The position numbers were made by a program, and so were the translations under genes. 64,000 nt of DNA from Lethocerus indicus (taxonomy: Eukaryota > Arthropoda > Insecta > Hemiptera > Belostomatidae), in assembly GCA_019843655.1 (NCBI GenBank), contig JACDQD010000008.1:15472442-15536441 (forward strand). Reading direction: 5' to 3'. This document shows, piece by piece, positions 1-24,960 of this stretch. The notes beneath the pieces are model-generated. The model saw only the letters and a list, made by a program, of their open reading frames with translations. It made no database searches and was not told the origin of the DNA. Within the stretch, counting starts at the first letter, position 1. Every line of letters begins with the position of its first letter.

Positions 1-11853
<11,853 letters not shown>

Positions 11854-11889
<36 letters not shown>
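11854..11889. repeat. (TA)n microsatellite
   Basis: Uninterrupted TA run after an A-rich stretch. Confidence 0.97.
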
Positions 11890-11891
<2 letters not shown>

Positions 11892-13246
11892 TTTTACTAA
11901 TAAAAGTATAATTTGTTCGCCCATTTCATTTCGTGCGAAAAAGAAAAAAGAAATACGTAGATTATACCTTAGAACTAAATACAGAGACTAAATGATGATG
12001 AATACGTTATTCACTTCGTGAAAACTACTGTAGCAATCGTCAGGATGTCCTGAAATTCGTTTTTCCCTGAACCTTTCCGATATTTTTTTAATTCTAATCA
12101 GGTTCAACGTGAAACCGAAAACCTTTGATAAGAGCACTAAGAACGGTGAGGCAAATATATAAACTAAGGAATGATTGAAATATATCCGATGAGAGCCGGA
12201 GATTCACGCGGTAGATTCGAACTTGTTTTTATAAACTCAGTTTTATATTTTCCAAGAAGGGCTTCGACCTCCCCAACAGAATTTAATGCCTGTTCGTAGG
12301 CGTATTGGGGTAAGAAAAAACCGAGGCACCTAGGACGAATCTAATCTGATCTAGATCGGCCAGCGCAATATAAACCGGTCGAAAAAATATAAATATTCTG
12401 TACGATCCGAGCATTTAACCAGGCACTGTAAAAGGTTATCGCACCTAAAGATTTATCAAATATCATCGGGTGGTCGCGTCCCAGTTCGGCTTCCCGGTCT
12501 CGGCTCTTAAGCCGGGAATATATTCTATCGGGGGAAATCGGCTTGGAGGACTGACACTCATAAAGTCGGACAGAGATGGAAATAGAGAGATAGGTAAATA
12601 GATAGAAGGAAAAGGGCACAGAGATGGCATCAGTTGAACAATCATCGCCTCTGCAGTTACCAGAGGAAAGGGTCTATACATGAGAAACTAGTCATTGGGT
12701 TGTAAAAAATTAGGAGTAAAAATAAATCTTGATGCCGACGGAAGATCAACGGATTTAACGTACAACGTGGAGCGAAGTTCGGGGAAATATCCTTCGCTGT
12801 TTTAAGGTAGTACAATATTATTATCAATATTTATTACAAACAAGAATCGATAAGGTGAAAACATAGATATCGAGAATACCTCCAATTAGGAAACTAAAAT
12901 TACTCCCAGCAAAGTAATTGCACACTTGCGCCTGCTGGAAATGAAGTCCGCAAGGCGAACGAGCTTAATTAATCAAGAATAGGTTCTTCTTCATTGTTAC
13001 TATATTCACTTAAAATTTTCTACTTTCATTCCACGTGCGGTCCTTCTCGTTAGTCAGGCGAATGGATGTGTGGTCCTGTGTGAAAAACTGTGGCCGGTGT
13101 AAAAACTCTCGAATAATTACGCCAATTAATATCTAATAACGAGGAAAATATATAGAATACGCTCGGTTATATAGCCACCGAATTATTAAAACCGAATATA
13201 TCATCGAATCAGTCAGCCGATATCCGAAACTACCTCTATGCTATTA

Positions 13247-13281
13247 CTGACGACAATTACGAGAAGTCGAAACCGATCTAG
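13247..13281 (+). repeat. Possible copy of the foldback motif
   Basis: CTGACGA, then ACGAGAAGTCGAAACCGAT and CTAG. Both conserved boxes (CTGANGA and GAAA) are present, but the region between them does not form the same short stem. Confidence 0.25.
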
Positions 13282-13329
13282 TTTAGAACCAAAAATACAA
13301 TGTACGTTGCGAAACCTCACGTTGATATA

Positions 13330-13331
<2 letters not shown>

Positions 13332-13388
<57 letters not shown>
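13332..13388. repeat. (TA)n microsatellite
   Basis: TA run of about 57 bp with one TG interruption near the right end. Confidence 0.97.
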
Positions 13389-13389
<1 letters not shown>

Positions 13390-14797
13390 TATGGGAATAA
13401 AAATTCTTTTCGGACCTTATGTTACTTGAAGTCTCCTGCCGTCTAAGGATTCAATTTTCTTGAGCGCATAATATTTCAGTCAGTGAAAAAAAATAAGGAA
13501 AGAAAATAAGGTTGGATTCGTGTAAAGCGCGGACTGAAACGGTGTAGAAGTCTAGCAGGAGGACGGGTCAAGCTTATGCACTTTATCCAACTCTTCCCAT
13601 TAAACCTGGTTCCCCTTCCCACCAGCGTCATTCTGCCGGGCAGCCTCTCCCAGCGCCTCTCCGCGTTTATTGGCTCAATAATAAAACAGGCTCGTAAATA
13701 AGGGATGAGCCGGACAACCGGGATATAGCCTGGAACCTGGCGGCTCACTCATAAATTCTTGCCTAAGATCTGACGCTAAGTAATATTATAGCGGATCCAG
13801 CCGGGGGAATGCGCGGCCCCTTCCGGTTATGGAGCGGCCCGGTGAAAAACAACTCCCAGCTCGAGATTTCGAACATTAAACTGGAAAACATAGCGTATCG
13901 AAACTGGAACCGAGTCCCTTAACTGGGCCACTGGGCAGTATTAACTCAGGAAACTTAGGGCGCGGATATATGTTCGGTCATACTAGGCAGTATATTCGAC
14001 TCTCTCCGAAGTTTATTACAAGCGAGGGATACCGCCATAGATTCAGACGTAAATTACTGCGAAGTGCTTACAACGGATTCTCTAGCATTCTAGCACTGTA
14101 CATCATAAATGCCGTTAAAGTGTACATGTATATGGGGTATTGGCCATCTGACAGTTGTGTGTGACAGTAAGTACATCATCATTACAATCGCAATTAAAGT
14201 TAATTACATTTCATGAGTCACATTTTGTGGTTATACAATATTGTGGTAATTCTTAAGAAATTTACAATTACAATTAAAAAAAATAACATTTTTATTCGCA
14301 CATTGCCAATGAACTCGGATCATTCATTCCTGACGTCTTTCAATTTGGATCTATTTGGATTAAATATTGTAACCATATTGGTTTCGCCCATTCGCCGTCA
14401 TCCGCGGCATCAATTAAACTTTCCCCATAGAGGCGCTCATTCTTTCCAGAATATGTAAATTCGGATTAACGTGCAGAGTTGTAAATGAATCCTACTAGAG
14501 GGTTCCCAGAACAGAGGTCGCTGCGGTGACATGATTTTTTTATGTCGCACATACTGGCGTCGGTTTTTGCTATTAGCCACCAACCGCCAACGGTCGAGCT
14601 TTCCCGATTCTCACGGCAGTTTTGCCTATCGGAGAAGACCGGATGTAAACGGAACTTCAGACTCTTGAGGTTATTTCAGTTCTACGCGTTGTACCACAAT
14701 ATTCCTTTATCCTTACCGTATCAATTTTTTTTTATAAAAAATAATGTGCTCATTCTTTCGGGAGATGTAAATTCGAATATAAATTGGGCCTAATATA

Positions 14798-15310
14798 GTG
14801 GAGTTGACTTTAGCGTCGTCCAAGAACAAGGGGAGGCCCCCAATGCGAGGACAGATGCTCTGGCTAATGGGACTGGCCGGCCCTTACTCGGGGGTCGTTA
14901 ATCATCTTTTAATTCCACTTATAATTTACTGGGCCCCCCTCGGTTTAAAATCCGGCTTTTTTCCCCTGGACCGAGGGGCGGTTCCCCCGTGCACCAATTA
15001 AAGCGGCGGGCCGATCAAAGGCCTGACCGCCGCGACAGCACCCGGCGCACCACAAACTACTTCCTCTACTCCTCCTAGAACGGCCTCCTCCCTATTGATT
15101 TACAGGCGTCATTAGGCTAAAAACCATTAGGCGGACGACAATTTATTACATTTGTCGCAAAAGAAAAACACTTAGAACTAACTTATTACTAGGCGGTGTG
15201 GGGAGGGGGGGTCTCAAAGGGCGGGGGTAATTTCTCCATAAATCGGCCCGTAATGACCTTATTGGGCTCCAAATAATAATGAACAACGAAGGGGCTCCCA
15301 CTCATAACAT
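14798..15310. promoter_or_regulatory. GC-richer, homeodomain-site-rich island (possible enhancer)
   Basis: GC-rich blocks alternate with TAATCAT, TTTTAATT, CAATTAAA, CCATTAGG, TAATGA and CCATAAA sites. Density and base composition differ from the AT-rich surroundings, and no open frame explains them. Conservation is untested. Confidence 0.25.
15013..15021 (-). promoter_or_regulatory. TCF/LEF (Pangolin) consensus site
   Basis: The plus strand reads GATCAAAGG, the reverse complement of CCTTTGATC, the consensus TCF site, within a GC-richer island with many TAAT-type sites. Confidence 0.3.
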
Positions 15311-15879
15311 TACACGGTTGACAGATAAATACTTCACTGGATCATATTTTAATACTTACTTTACCGATTATTTATAACACCTAGAATTAAACTAAACACG
15401 CGTGACAAATATATTTTAGCTCTCAAATTCAAATACAATGCCCTGTCCAGGAAATATATTCGCGCATAAGTTCGCAAAATTCAACAGCCGGCACTTTTAT
15501 TAGATTAAATAATACTCTTGACTCTGATCAACAGATTCTATTATAATGAGCTGCGACAAATTAAATGTCTTAAGATGGATGATTATCAAACTTTATCCGA
15601 CCGCATCCCAGCCGAGCACAAAAACAAGGATAGGCAGTACCTGATCTTTTCGAACCGCTACCGCAATAAATTTTTGTTTAATTAATTAATGTCGGAATAT
15701 TTTCAAAGTCAAATTAACTTCAAATAAGGCCATTGTTCGGTGGTAAGGATATTAAACGTGCGCAGGGCACAAAGGAAGAGACTAGAAGGCACTATTCTGT
15801 TAAACGCGTAACATAAATTGTGAGGCGGCTCCCGGGTCTCAATTACCCTTGAATAATTACCCTTACCGCTCACTCTCCA

Positions 15880-16345
15880 TCTCTTTTTCTCCCCGTCCCC
15901 GGCTTCGCCGCCGCTTGAGCAATGAATAATGGTATGTAATTTAATTACGATCAAAACCACCGATCGAATGATCGGGATGAAATTCAATGAGCCGGAGGCG
16001 GTGGGCTATTATTATCCGGTAATTTACAACCGGCGCTAAACGACGCCGCCTGAATCGCGACTCGAACCCGTCTGAATCTAGGTTCTATTTATTTATTAAA
16101 TGTCCGACGTGAATAAATAAAGAGGCGTGAGGCAGGTTTATATGTGCCTTGTTCCGGCGGCTACCGAACAACATGAACCACTGGGGAACAAACGACTGGC
16201 TCATAATAACATGAACTATTTTGTAAAGCTGTAATTAAATGAATATCTGGCTAAGTTACAAAACGTGAACCGGGCCAATTAAACGTGCCTGAAAAGCCTG
16301 AAAGGCGGGCGGCACGATAAAAAGAGTATCACTTAATTTTGCCCG
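15880..16345. promoter_or_regulatory. GC-richer island (possible enhancer)
   Basis: Blocks such as CCGGTAATTTACAACCGGCG and GGGCCAATTAAACGTGCC mix GC-rich words with TAATTA-type sites. No coding potential. Confidence 0.2.
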
Positions 16346-19300
16346 TTAAAGAAATATCCACTCTGTTGTTTCAATACTAGTTCATCGCTTAGATATATAG
16401 CACATTGGTTCCGATAATGAAATAAATGTTGGATTCAAAATTCTAGAGTACCATGTCTAAAAAGAAAGCTACACATTCCAAGTCCCATTGTTAAAACTAT
16501 TTCCGTTTACAAAATAGGCCAATCGAGAATTGACGAGAGGTTATAACAGTCGTAGGGTATTTTCCTCATGGTGCTTCGCAAGTTTCGACTCGGTCCATCG
16601 GTTTTTCTGAATCAACCGTTCCTTCTACTCAACAATGGACCCGCATTGTCGGCGTCGGTTCTCAGTTTATTTGTTCAAGGTGAAGTACCTCTCCATCCGC
16701 GGGATGGATTTTTAGTGCTCCCTGAAGACTAGTATTTTTGCAACTGGTTACCACGGCTGACGAATAAGTTTATTTAATTTACATACGACGCAATATCAGG
16801 TTGGTTGGTTGCAATAATGCAGCATTAACATGTTCGGACTAAGTGGGTACTAAGTGCCGGAGGAAGAGTTCTGTGCCAGATGAATACGAGTTACTAACAG
16901 TTGACCTCGATTTTTACTATCTGGGATGGACACTTGTAAGTATTATCATCTTACACACGTAGATATCACACAATGGCAAAAGCTCAAATGGATAAGAGAA
17001 AAACATCGAGTCTGATATATTTCAAACCTTACATTCCCCACACAGGTTTAGGATATTACAAAAAAAAATCAAAGTTGTCAAAACCTATTTCGCCATTACA
17101 GTTCTCGTGCGTATCATTCGAGCTACTCGACACATGTTGGGACTGTCGAATGATGAATAACAACCGATCGGTGAACTGAAGATATTACAAAATCTCAGTA
17201 ATATCTATCGCGGCGAGAGACAAAAAAGGGAAACAAATGCCAAGATAAACGGTGGTTCGAAAATGAAAGGGGGAAGCCGCTCTAATGGCGGGCGGGGAGC
17301 CTGTCGTAATACGGGCAATAATACCGGCCGGATAATATATTTTAAATGTCCGCCTATTTATTTAATTCGGGAGCACTCGGGGGCCATTAGGGCCGACAGG
17401 TAGAGTGGCCCGGCGGGCTTGTACCAAGTGTACACCGGGGTACTTCACCGGTACTGAAACTTTTACGGTTACAGCGATAAAATTGCACGCTTCTGAAGAA
17501 TGTGAGTGTATATAAAGCAATACATCTTATATTATAAGATACAACTGAAGTACCTTAACTTAATTACGTAATATTCTTAAACAACGGTCCATATACTTTT
17601 CAAACGGTCGCAGATCCGAAGTAATAACACAAATTTATATTCAATATTTTTACCTTAGCATCGGATGTTGCTTTATAGTTGTGGTGATAACACCCACAAA
17701 TAAGAAAACATTCGGTAAATATATATCCGTGAATTCTCAAATAATTATTGCAGCTTAATTAGTTTTGTAGGCTGTTTGAGCATAAACCACCTAATTGTTA
17801 TTATCAGTTATAGATAAGGGGGAATAAAACGACAAAAAAAAGACTGCTCAAGTAATTGACCGACAATTAAAATGTTTGAGTAGGGTGGCAGGTGCGGTGG
17901 ATTCACCTTCACGACCATCCCACCAGTATGTAGGCATGCCACGTTTTTTAATGCTGTCCACTTTTTCGATGAAATAAAGAACTCAAAAATAAAATGACCG
18001 TGTCCTAATACACTATTAAGTATAAGCTATAACGGCAGGTGCTTCACAAATGCCCTTTACAAATTTGTGTCAGAAAATACCCTTTACTGCCGACCACCAA
18101 ACTTGACTTGTTAAATAAACCAAAAATTGTTCTTTTTATAGTGAATTTTCAGACTACTAATATTGGACTTATTATAATTCTAAGAGGAATAATCGGATTT
18201 CGCTCCTCTATAACAAATAATAGGTCCCAGCCCAGATAGCCCAAATTCATGCAGGTATTACATATATGTGGGTGTGTACTCACCATGAAGAAAACCATGA
18301 ACGTAGGGTCGTAAGAGGCTTAGTTAGGCCTCTATCTGTCGGTGAGGGAGTTGCGGCGGGTTGGAGCGGACCTGAGGGCGGGACGCGCACTTCACTTTTC
18401 TCGTTTAATTCACGAATCGGGATTTCGATAAACGAACGCACACGAGACGCGCCAGTGTACAATACAGGATCGCTTCCGACCACCCTGAAACAACAATAAA
18501 AATTAATTTAAATTACACAATAGGTATAATGTCGATAACATCCTTAGAAAGAATAAATAATAAGTTATCAGCTTTATCGCGCGAATTTACTGCAATGTGG
18601 TCTCGTTCCTTCTGCGAGGCTATAATTTTATTTCCGCGACGAGTATATTACTCCCTAAGGTTTTCGTTAAGGGTTTACCTTATAGGTTTCGTTAAAGAGA
18701 ACGTTATTTTCGGGCAATGCAATGTCTCTACAAAGATCATCCAGTTATATGCCTACACAGGAATGTAATTTCATAGATAAAACCACACAATGACGGAAAA
18801 TGTGGGTCATATGAAAACACGATGGACTAGGTTAACAAGATCGAAACATGATGACCTGGTTTTTGTAATTCAGTAGGACAACTATTTAAATTAACTTTAT
18901 TTATTGCCCCGCAATCCAAACGGAGTCAGGTCATTCTACCAATCCGAGAGTACTCGCAGACCTTAACTGCATTAGTTTTTGTAGAAGAAATAAACGAACT
19001 TTCAAAATTGATTAAATTCTATCGCCCAATAGATTTGTTATCAATGCGAGGACACACTACACGGTTTATCGGCGGCCTTTCGGAGCTTGCCGGCACTATC
19101 AGATGTTGATAACAGTATCAGGATAGAAATTATGTAATGCGGTGTGTACGGTTAATCGATTTAACATTTTTAATAGGCCTCTTATGAAATAGCCGACTGG
19201 AAGGATAGGCCCAATTCTGGCCTCGTGGCGCACAACCAAACATTTATAAACAAAAATAAAATGTAAATTGTACGATAAGGGATATTAGTTTTTTCCCTTT

Positions 19301-19680
19301 AATTAATTCAATGGAAAGAGATTTATATCGCTCCATTCATTAAAAAACCTTCTCTTCGTTAAGACCCGGGACGGGAACTTTATATTTAGATCCGCATTGA
19401 GCAACGGGTCATTAAATACAAAAAAATGCAAGAACGAGCCAAACGAAATTAATAGTAGAAAGGCTCATCCGCTCCGCAGAGTGGCATTTAAGGCGATCAT
19501 CATCGTTAACCTCGGAGATGGCACAAGCGACTGCGGAAGACATCAGAGAAAATTTGGAGGAGCACAGAAAGGACTCAGAGGAAATAACGGGTAAAATATA
19601 CACCACTTTATACGGAAGAAATAGGAACAATGCAAACAAATAGTTAATGAGTGAAATTGTTAAGTTAAACATTTATCCTT

Positions 19681-19834
19681 TTATCGTTAATTTTTTATTA
19701 ATTATTTATTAATATAATTAATAAATAATTAATATTATTATTAATAATGTATTTAATAATATAATATAATTAATAATATAATATAATAAAATAATTATTT
19801 ATTATTTATCGTTAATTTTATCCTTATCGTTAAT
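19681..19834. repeat. A/T-only block with inverted repeat and flanking direct repeats
   Basis: TTATCGTTAAT occurs at 19681, 19806 and 19824. Between the first two lies about 110 bp of nearly pure A/T. Within it TTAATTATTTATTAAT (19698-19713) is followed after 3 bp by its perfect reverse complement (19717-19732). Confidence 0.9.
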
Positions 19835-21509
19835 GAATATAAATGTATTTATTGGTGAATTAACACTGAATAATTTCTTGCAGGTAAAATATTATCTTTA
19901 TTTACTACGAATTTATTTTTTTAAATAAATGCAGCGTTATGACTGATTAATGGGGTATTTATTATAATAATTGGGAAGAGGATGGGGTGGGGACAGAAGA
20001 AGAAAGTGTACGGCGAGATTCCCTTTCACTTGGAAAGCACGCGCCGCCAACAGAAACTCTACAGACGTCGTTAGCGAAATGTTATGCCATCGCCGCACTG
20101 TTGTTTCTGGACAGTTAGTCAATCGGTGAAAGAAGAGGGAACCGTCGAATATATCCGAGAATGGAATTGCAACACTGTAAAAGACGAATTACAATTACAA
20201 ACCTTTGGGCTAAGCCCTGATATTAAGTAGGCTGTGTAGGTTAAGTAAAACTGAAATTGCTTATGACTGTTAAATTATTAAGAACGTTGATATTATCCTG
20301 CTTCAGTTTGTTACCGAATGTAGTGATTTTCATCTGTTCTCGTTATCAATACAAATTAGCATTTGGAGGAATGAGTATTCACTGAATTAAAAAAAAAGAA
20401 CTAAATAGTTAAAAAAACCTATAGCATGGCATAAACACGCGTAATGCACTAGTATGCGATTGCACTTTAAAACGCTATATAAGAAGTCGATTCAGCAAAA
20501 TGTGTATTTTCATATTTTAATTGTCAATAACTACCCAGCGCTGAGTTTAATTTTACCTAATGTCCCACACGGGACATATATCAAGGTTGGCCGGCTCGCA
20601 AGGACAGCGTTAATGTTCGTCGTTTAGCATACAGAAACAGAGACTGTTAGAATTGAATAGTTAACAACCAATATAACATCGCCAGAGGCACCCACATCTG
20701 TCACTCCGCCCATTATAAAGCCCCATTTAATACGAGCTACCGCTTCATAAAACAAACGAAAACGAATACGATCCCATTTATAATCAGTTTTGGCTAATAG
20801 CTCGGTGGCCGAACGACATATTGGAATTTGAATGTTGAATTTTTAACGCCGTTTTTATTCATGAAAGAATCCGACAAATGCATATATGATAGGGGCAATC
20901 ATGGCAATTGCCTACTTGAAAGATAAACATTTTTTGAATTAACAACAAAATATACGATTTGGAAATATATATAATCCTGTGTATAAGCCTGGAAACAGGA
21001 ATTCCATTTCCATACTCAATACTCATTTACTGTATTAGTTTACGTCGTAATGAAGGTTTCTTTTCACGCATAGATGTAATACTCAAATGGTTAAATATTT
21101 GGTTTACTTTTAATGAGTATAATGAAAAATGTCATTGAACTTTTAAAATTGGAAACCATTGTCTCCTAGGAAATCGGCTTTCAGAGGTATTGAAAAATAG
21201 TTTGGCTGCCGAATTAAGCAATTTATACCTAGCGCTGCAAACCTTAAACAACATATATATGGCTCAATAAATCGGGTGATGGCCTAGATAGCATCTAAGA
21301 TAATTCAAATCCGCTACTGTCCCTCTCAAACTACTCATTTCCAAGCGAAACAGCATCAAACGCATTTGATTGCATCCAAATGACAAATTACAGTCAGAAG
21401 TCAAAAATTTTGTTTATTCGAGATAAGTTAAATGGCCTCTGAAATTTGTCACCATTAAAGGAAGGCCACTTGTAGAAGATGAGGGCCCCGGGTGGGTCGT
21501 CAAAGGAGC

Positions 21510-21570
21510 AGACTAAAGGGCTCGATCCCATAACTCTTGACCACGACCGCTAAACCAAGAGCAACTGTCA
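21510..21570 (-). repeat. tRNA-derived SINE head, fossil
   Basis: Minus strand: TGGTTTAGCGGTCGTGG (A-box, 21557-21541) then GGATCGAGCCC (B-box, 21528-21518). The distance between boxes is too short for a whole tRNA, which fits a SINE. Confidence 0.45.
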
Positions 21571-23080
21571 AAATAAATCCACCGACGGTCGAGATCCCCG
21601 GCTTTGATACCGGGCTCCGGTTTATATATTTTTTTTTGGTTGAAGCAATTTAGAAATTTATTAACGCTGAATGTAATGACGCAATAAAAGTGAAAAAAAA
21701 ATCGAGGAGTGTTGTCGTCCAAGGACCCACAATTTGGGTTGACGCCGAAGGCGCGGTTTCAGATGCTTAAAGGCGAACGCCCGAAAAAAAAAATTATACC
21801 GCACGAAAATATGATCTACGGCTCCTTTTCTTTCATATCCCATCTCGTAAATTTGGTATAATTAAAGCGAACTCGAAAATCTAGACACCTGTTTATAATA
21901 AATGCATGCGAAAAATATACAGGAATCAATGGTCTTGTTCTCAAGTCTTCTTGTTTCCAGGAAAACAGCGAAATTACGTTATATTTATTCGGCTGAAATG
22001 AAAACCAGAATCCACATAAGATTAAAACTGTTACCTAGAAAAACAATGTTACTAATTTTCATGCAATAAAAAATATTGTATTTGTAAACTATTGTGAAAT
22101 GGAATACTCTTGCAGACCTAAACTAAGAAACAATTAACAATGGCACAACACTATGTTCAGCCCACCTGTTCGGCTTGCACTAAAGGAAACGGAGCACCTG
22201 TGGCTGAACTACTCACAAGAGAATAAAAGCATGAGACGTAAACTGCTTAACCGGCGATCACACTGAAGGACAGGGTATATATATCTAACGTTTATATACT
22301 ACATAAATTTCACTTATCCCATTAGCTTATCGTTTTTTTAAGGGATACCATTTTTATGGGTATAAGATATATTACTTTCAAATTGGATGACAACTGGTAA
22401 AACTGTACTTTCCCCAACAAGCACTGAGAATAAACATAAACTGCAATTAATGTTTCAGAACCTGATACTTCATCCACCTATGTTCCACCCCGCACTATCT
22501 GGAAACAAACGTTTGAATATCAACACCTGGAAAAGGGGCAAAGTGCCATAACTCTGAATGAATCTGTTAATAATTTATCGGCGGCATTTAAGTGCATTTG
22601 TCACAATAATACATCGTGTACTGAATTTCACTTATTTAACTGATGTTCTTTAAAACGTGAGCCAAAACTATACGACGCTCTCAAAGTTTTGACTGTATAA
22701 CAGACACGCACACGAATGCACCGTTAAACAGTTTAACGGCTTAATGGTTTTTTTGGAATGGAATATTGAACAAAATGCAATGGTACATCGAGGCACGGTG
22801 TCCGACTTTTGAAGTGTTAATCCATCCCGAAAAAGCTTCCGCGATTCTAATTCAAGCCAAGGCGCGCCTTAAATAATTTATGTATTACAACCTTGTAGGC
22901 GTTTTTTTTCTTTCTTTATTTTTTTTAAAGTAACATACGACCGTACTTTTCTTTCTGGCTCCCAAAGGACAATGAGACCTAGTGATAAATCAACCCAATT
23001 AGCGGGGCCCGGAGTTGTACCGCTGTGTCGTTACGTCCATTTTTAAAAGTGACAATACTCTCTGGCCGTATTGATGCGTC

Positions 23081-23153
<73 letters not shown>

Positions 23154-23154
23154 T
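23081..23154. repeat. (CT)n microsatellite
   Basis: CT run with CCCT interruptions at both ends, followed by a GC-richer stretch with PstI-like CTGCAG. Open frames on both strands here are repeat-driven. Confidence 0.98.
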
Positions 23155-23939
23155 GCAGCATGTATAATGAGAGGAGGCGGGGAGGGAGACCAAACTGGGC
23201 GGTGGCCCAATTTGGAAACAGCGAGCTGCAGTATCCGACCGGCCGTAAACTCCGCTGTTCCGTCGACTCAGCTCCCTGCTCCGGTTGAAATTTCTTCGAT
23301 GAAGAGCAACGAAACGGAATTAAATTACGCTTTAAATTCGCTGCAGGCCGCAACACGGAATCTAGTTCTTCAGAACGTACTATCGTTCGAATTAATCGGT
23401 CGAGCATCACCGCCCCCTTTGTGCTTTGCCGACTTTGGCGAATTCGTTAATTTAAGACCCCAATAATGATGAATATTATAATAAGAGTCGGAGGGTTGTA
23501 AAGACTACTATATTGGGTGCAGACGGGATGAACCATCGGTAACCGACAAGTGTAACCTTCACCAAATGAAATGAATCTATGAAATTATAATAAAAATGCT
23601 TTTCCCTCCTCTCGCCAATTCTGTCCGACCAAGTGCAGATTTTTTACTATACCGTCTGTACTATAACCTACATAGCCAAATCGGCAACTGAAGGGGCATC
23701 CTGTTGGCACTGGAGCTTTAAAAACATTTTCCCGACGTAACCTCACCTATTTCTGACGATCGAACGGGAAAAAATATATATACGAAAATTTAAATAATAT
23801 ATGTGTATAGCCAAATACTGTATCTGCGTTTGTAGTTATCGCGAAGATATTTTGAAGGGTAATAATTAGAAGGCGCGTGGATGTTACACAGGGGTGACGA
23901 TGTCCGTGAAATAATTATACCGGTCAAACTTTCAGTAAT

Positions 23940-24460
23940 AGCCCGACGGTCATTATTACACTGTGTCCGCAGAAGTGGCCCATAAAAATTAGCGAGCGGA
24001 TGGGAAAAGGCCGTCTGAGAAATGGATGGTCTAAACGACTTAATCTGTACCCGGTACTGGGACACCCGGCCCGGTGGAGTAAACGGCGGCATCAATCACA
24101 GCCGGGGGCTACTCGCCGTAAATTGTTGTTATTACCTTCTGAAACTGGAATTTTAATTACCGAAATTGTCCCGCGACTTATCTTATTTAAATGGGCTATC
24201 GCCGCCGCTTTAATGTCCGGCCCTAAGATAGAAGAACCGACTACCGGGCAGCAGTTAAGAAGACCGGGTACTCATCACTATATTTCTGCCTTTGGCGTAG
24301 ACCAACTGGCTAATAATTATCGATTACTGAAGACTGGAAGCCGTTCGAGCCAATAGCAATTAAAAACGGTCGTTAGCTCCCTCCTCTTCGGCTCCGTCTG
24401 GCCCGCCTTCAATCTCTGTTGCTACAGCTTGTTCAATTAGAGCCGATGGTCAAGAGCCGC
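23940..24460. promoter_or_regulatory. GC-richer island (possible enhancer)
   Basis: Contains GGCCCATAAAAATTAG, TTTTAATTACCG, GCCGCTTTAATGTCCGGCC and AATTATCGATTACT (DREF/Cut-like). The 118-codon open frame inside shows no recognisable domain, and I treat it as chance. Confidence 0.25.
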
Positions 24461-24879
24461 GCTCAACACGCTTCCAATACATCATACTCCGACACTCTCC
24501 TATCGTCCTAATGACCGGTGCCGGACTTTGTTTAATGTCGCTGGACCAAAAGATGAAAATTAGGCAGAAAGGATCCGGCCAGGACTGGAAATAATAGTGA
24601 CATCCACTGGATAGGTTTCGGCTTCCCGGCGAACTTTCTGATTAAGTGCTCAAAAGGATATGTTCAAAGGAAGGTTTTTTAAAACCTGAACCTACTAAAA
24701 TGTGCTGAGTTGTTCAATGCTGCGACATTGTTTAAATAGATACCATGTTTAGTCAGTTCGAAAGTCTGTTTTTTCTCATTGAGTCAATATAAATATATAT
24801 GCGATTCTAATCACTAATGTAGGTTTGTTAATTTGTTCTATAAAATATATTTTAATTGAAATTTGTAACAGAATTGAGT

Positions 24880-24960
24880 TTGTTGGGATCGAACCCGGGA
24901 CCTGATTGGGTAAAAGATTTAAATAACACTAGTTACCTATATATACAAAATACCTCTATA
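24880..24960 (-). repeat. Possible SINE fragment with B-box
   Basis: GGGTTCGATCCC on the minus strand (24896-24885) is a perfect B-box core; the A-box side (GGTAACTAGTG) is weak. Confidence 0.3.

Noticed and set aside
16066..16078. GGGTTCGAGTCGC on the minus strand as a possible tRNA B-box
   Set aside because: No A-box or foldable arms nearby; it sits in the GC-richer island.
22979..23466. Frames of 130-143 codons on both strands at 23 kb
   Set aside because: They depend on the CT/GA repeat; remaining parts have no recognisable family and overlap each other.
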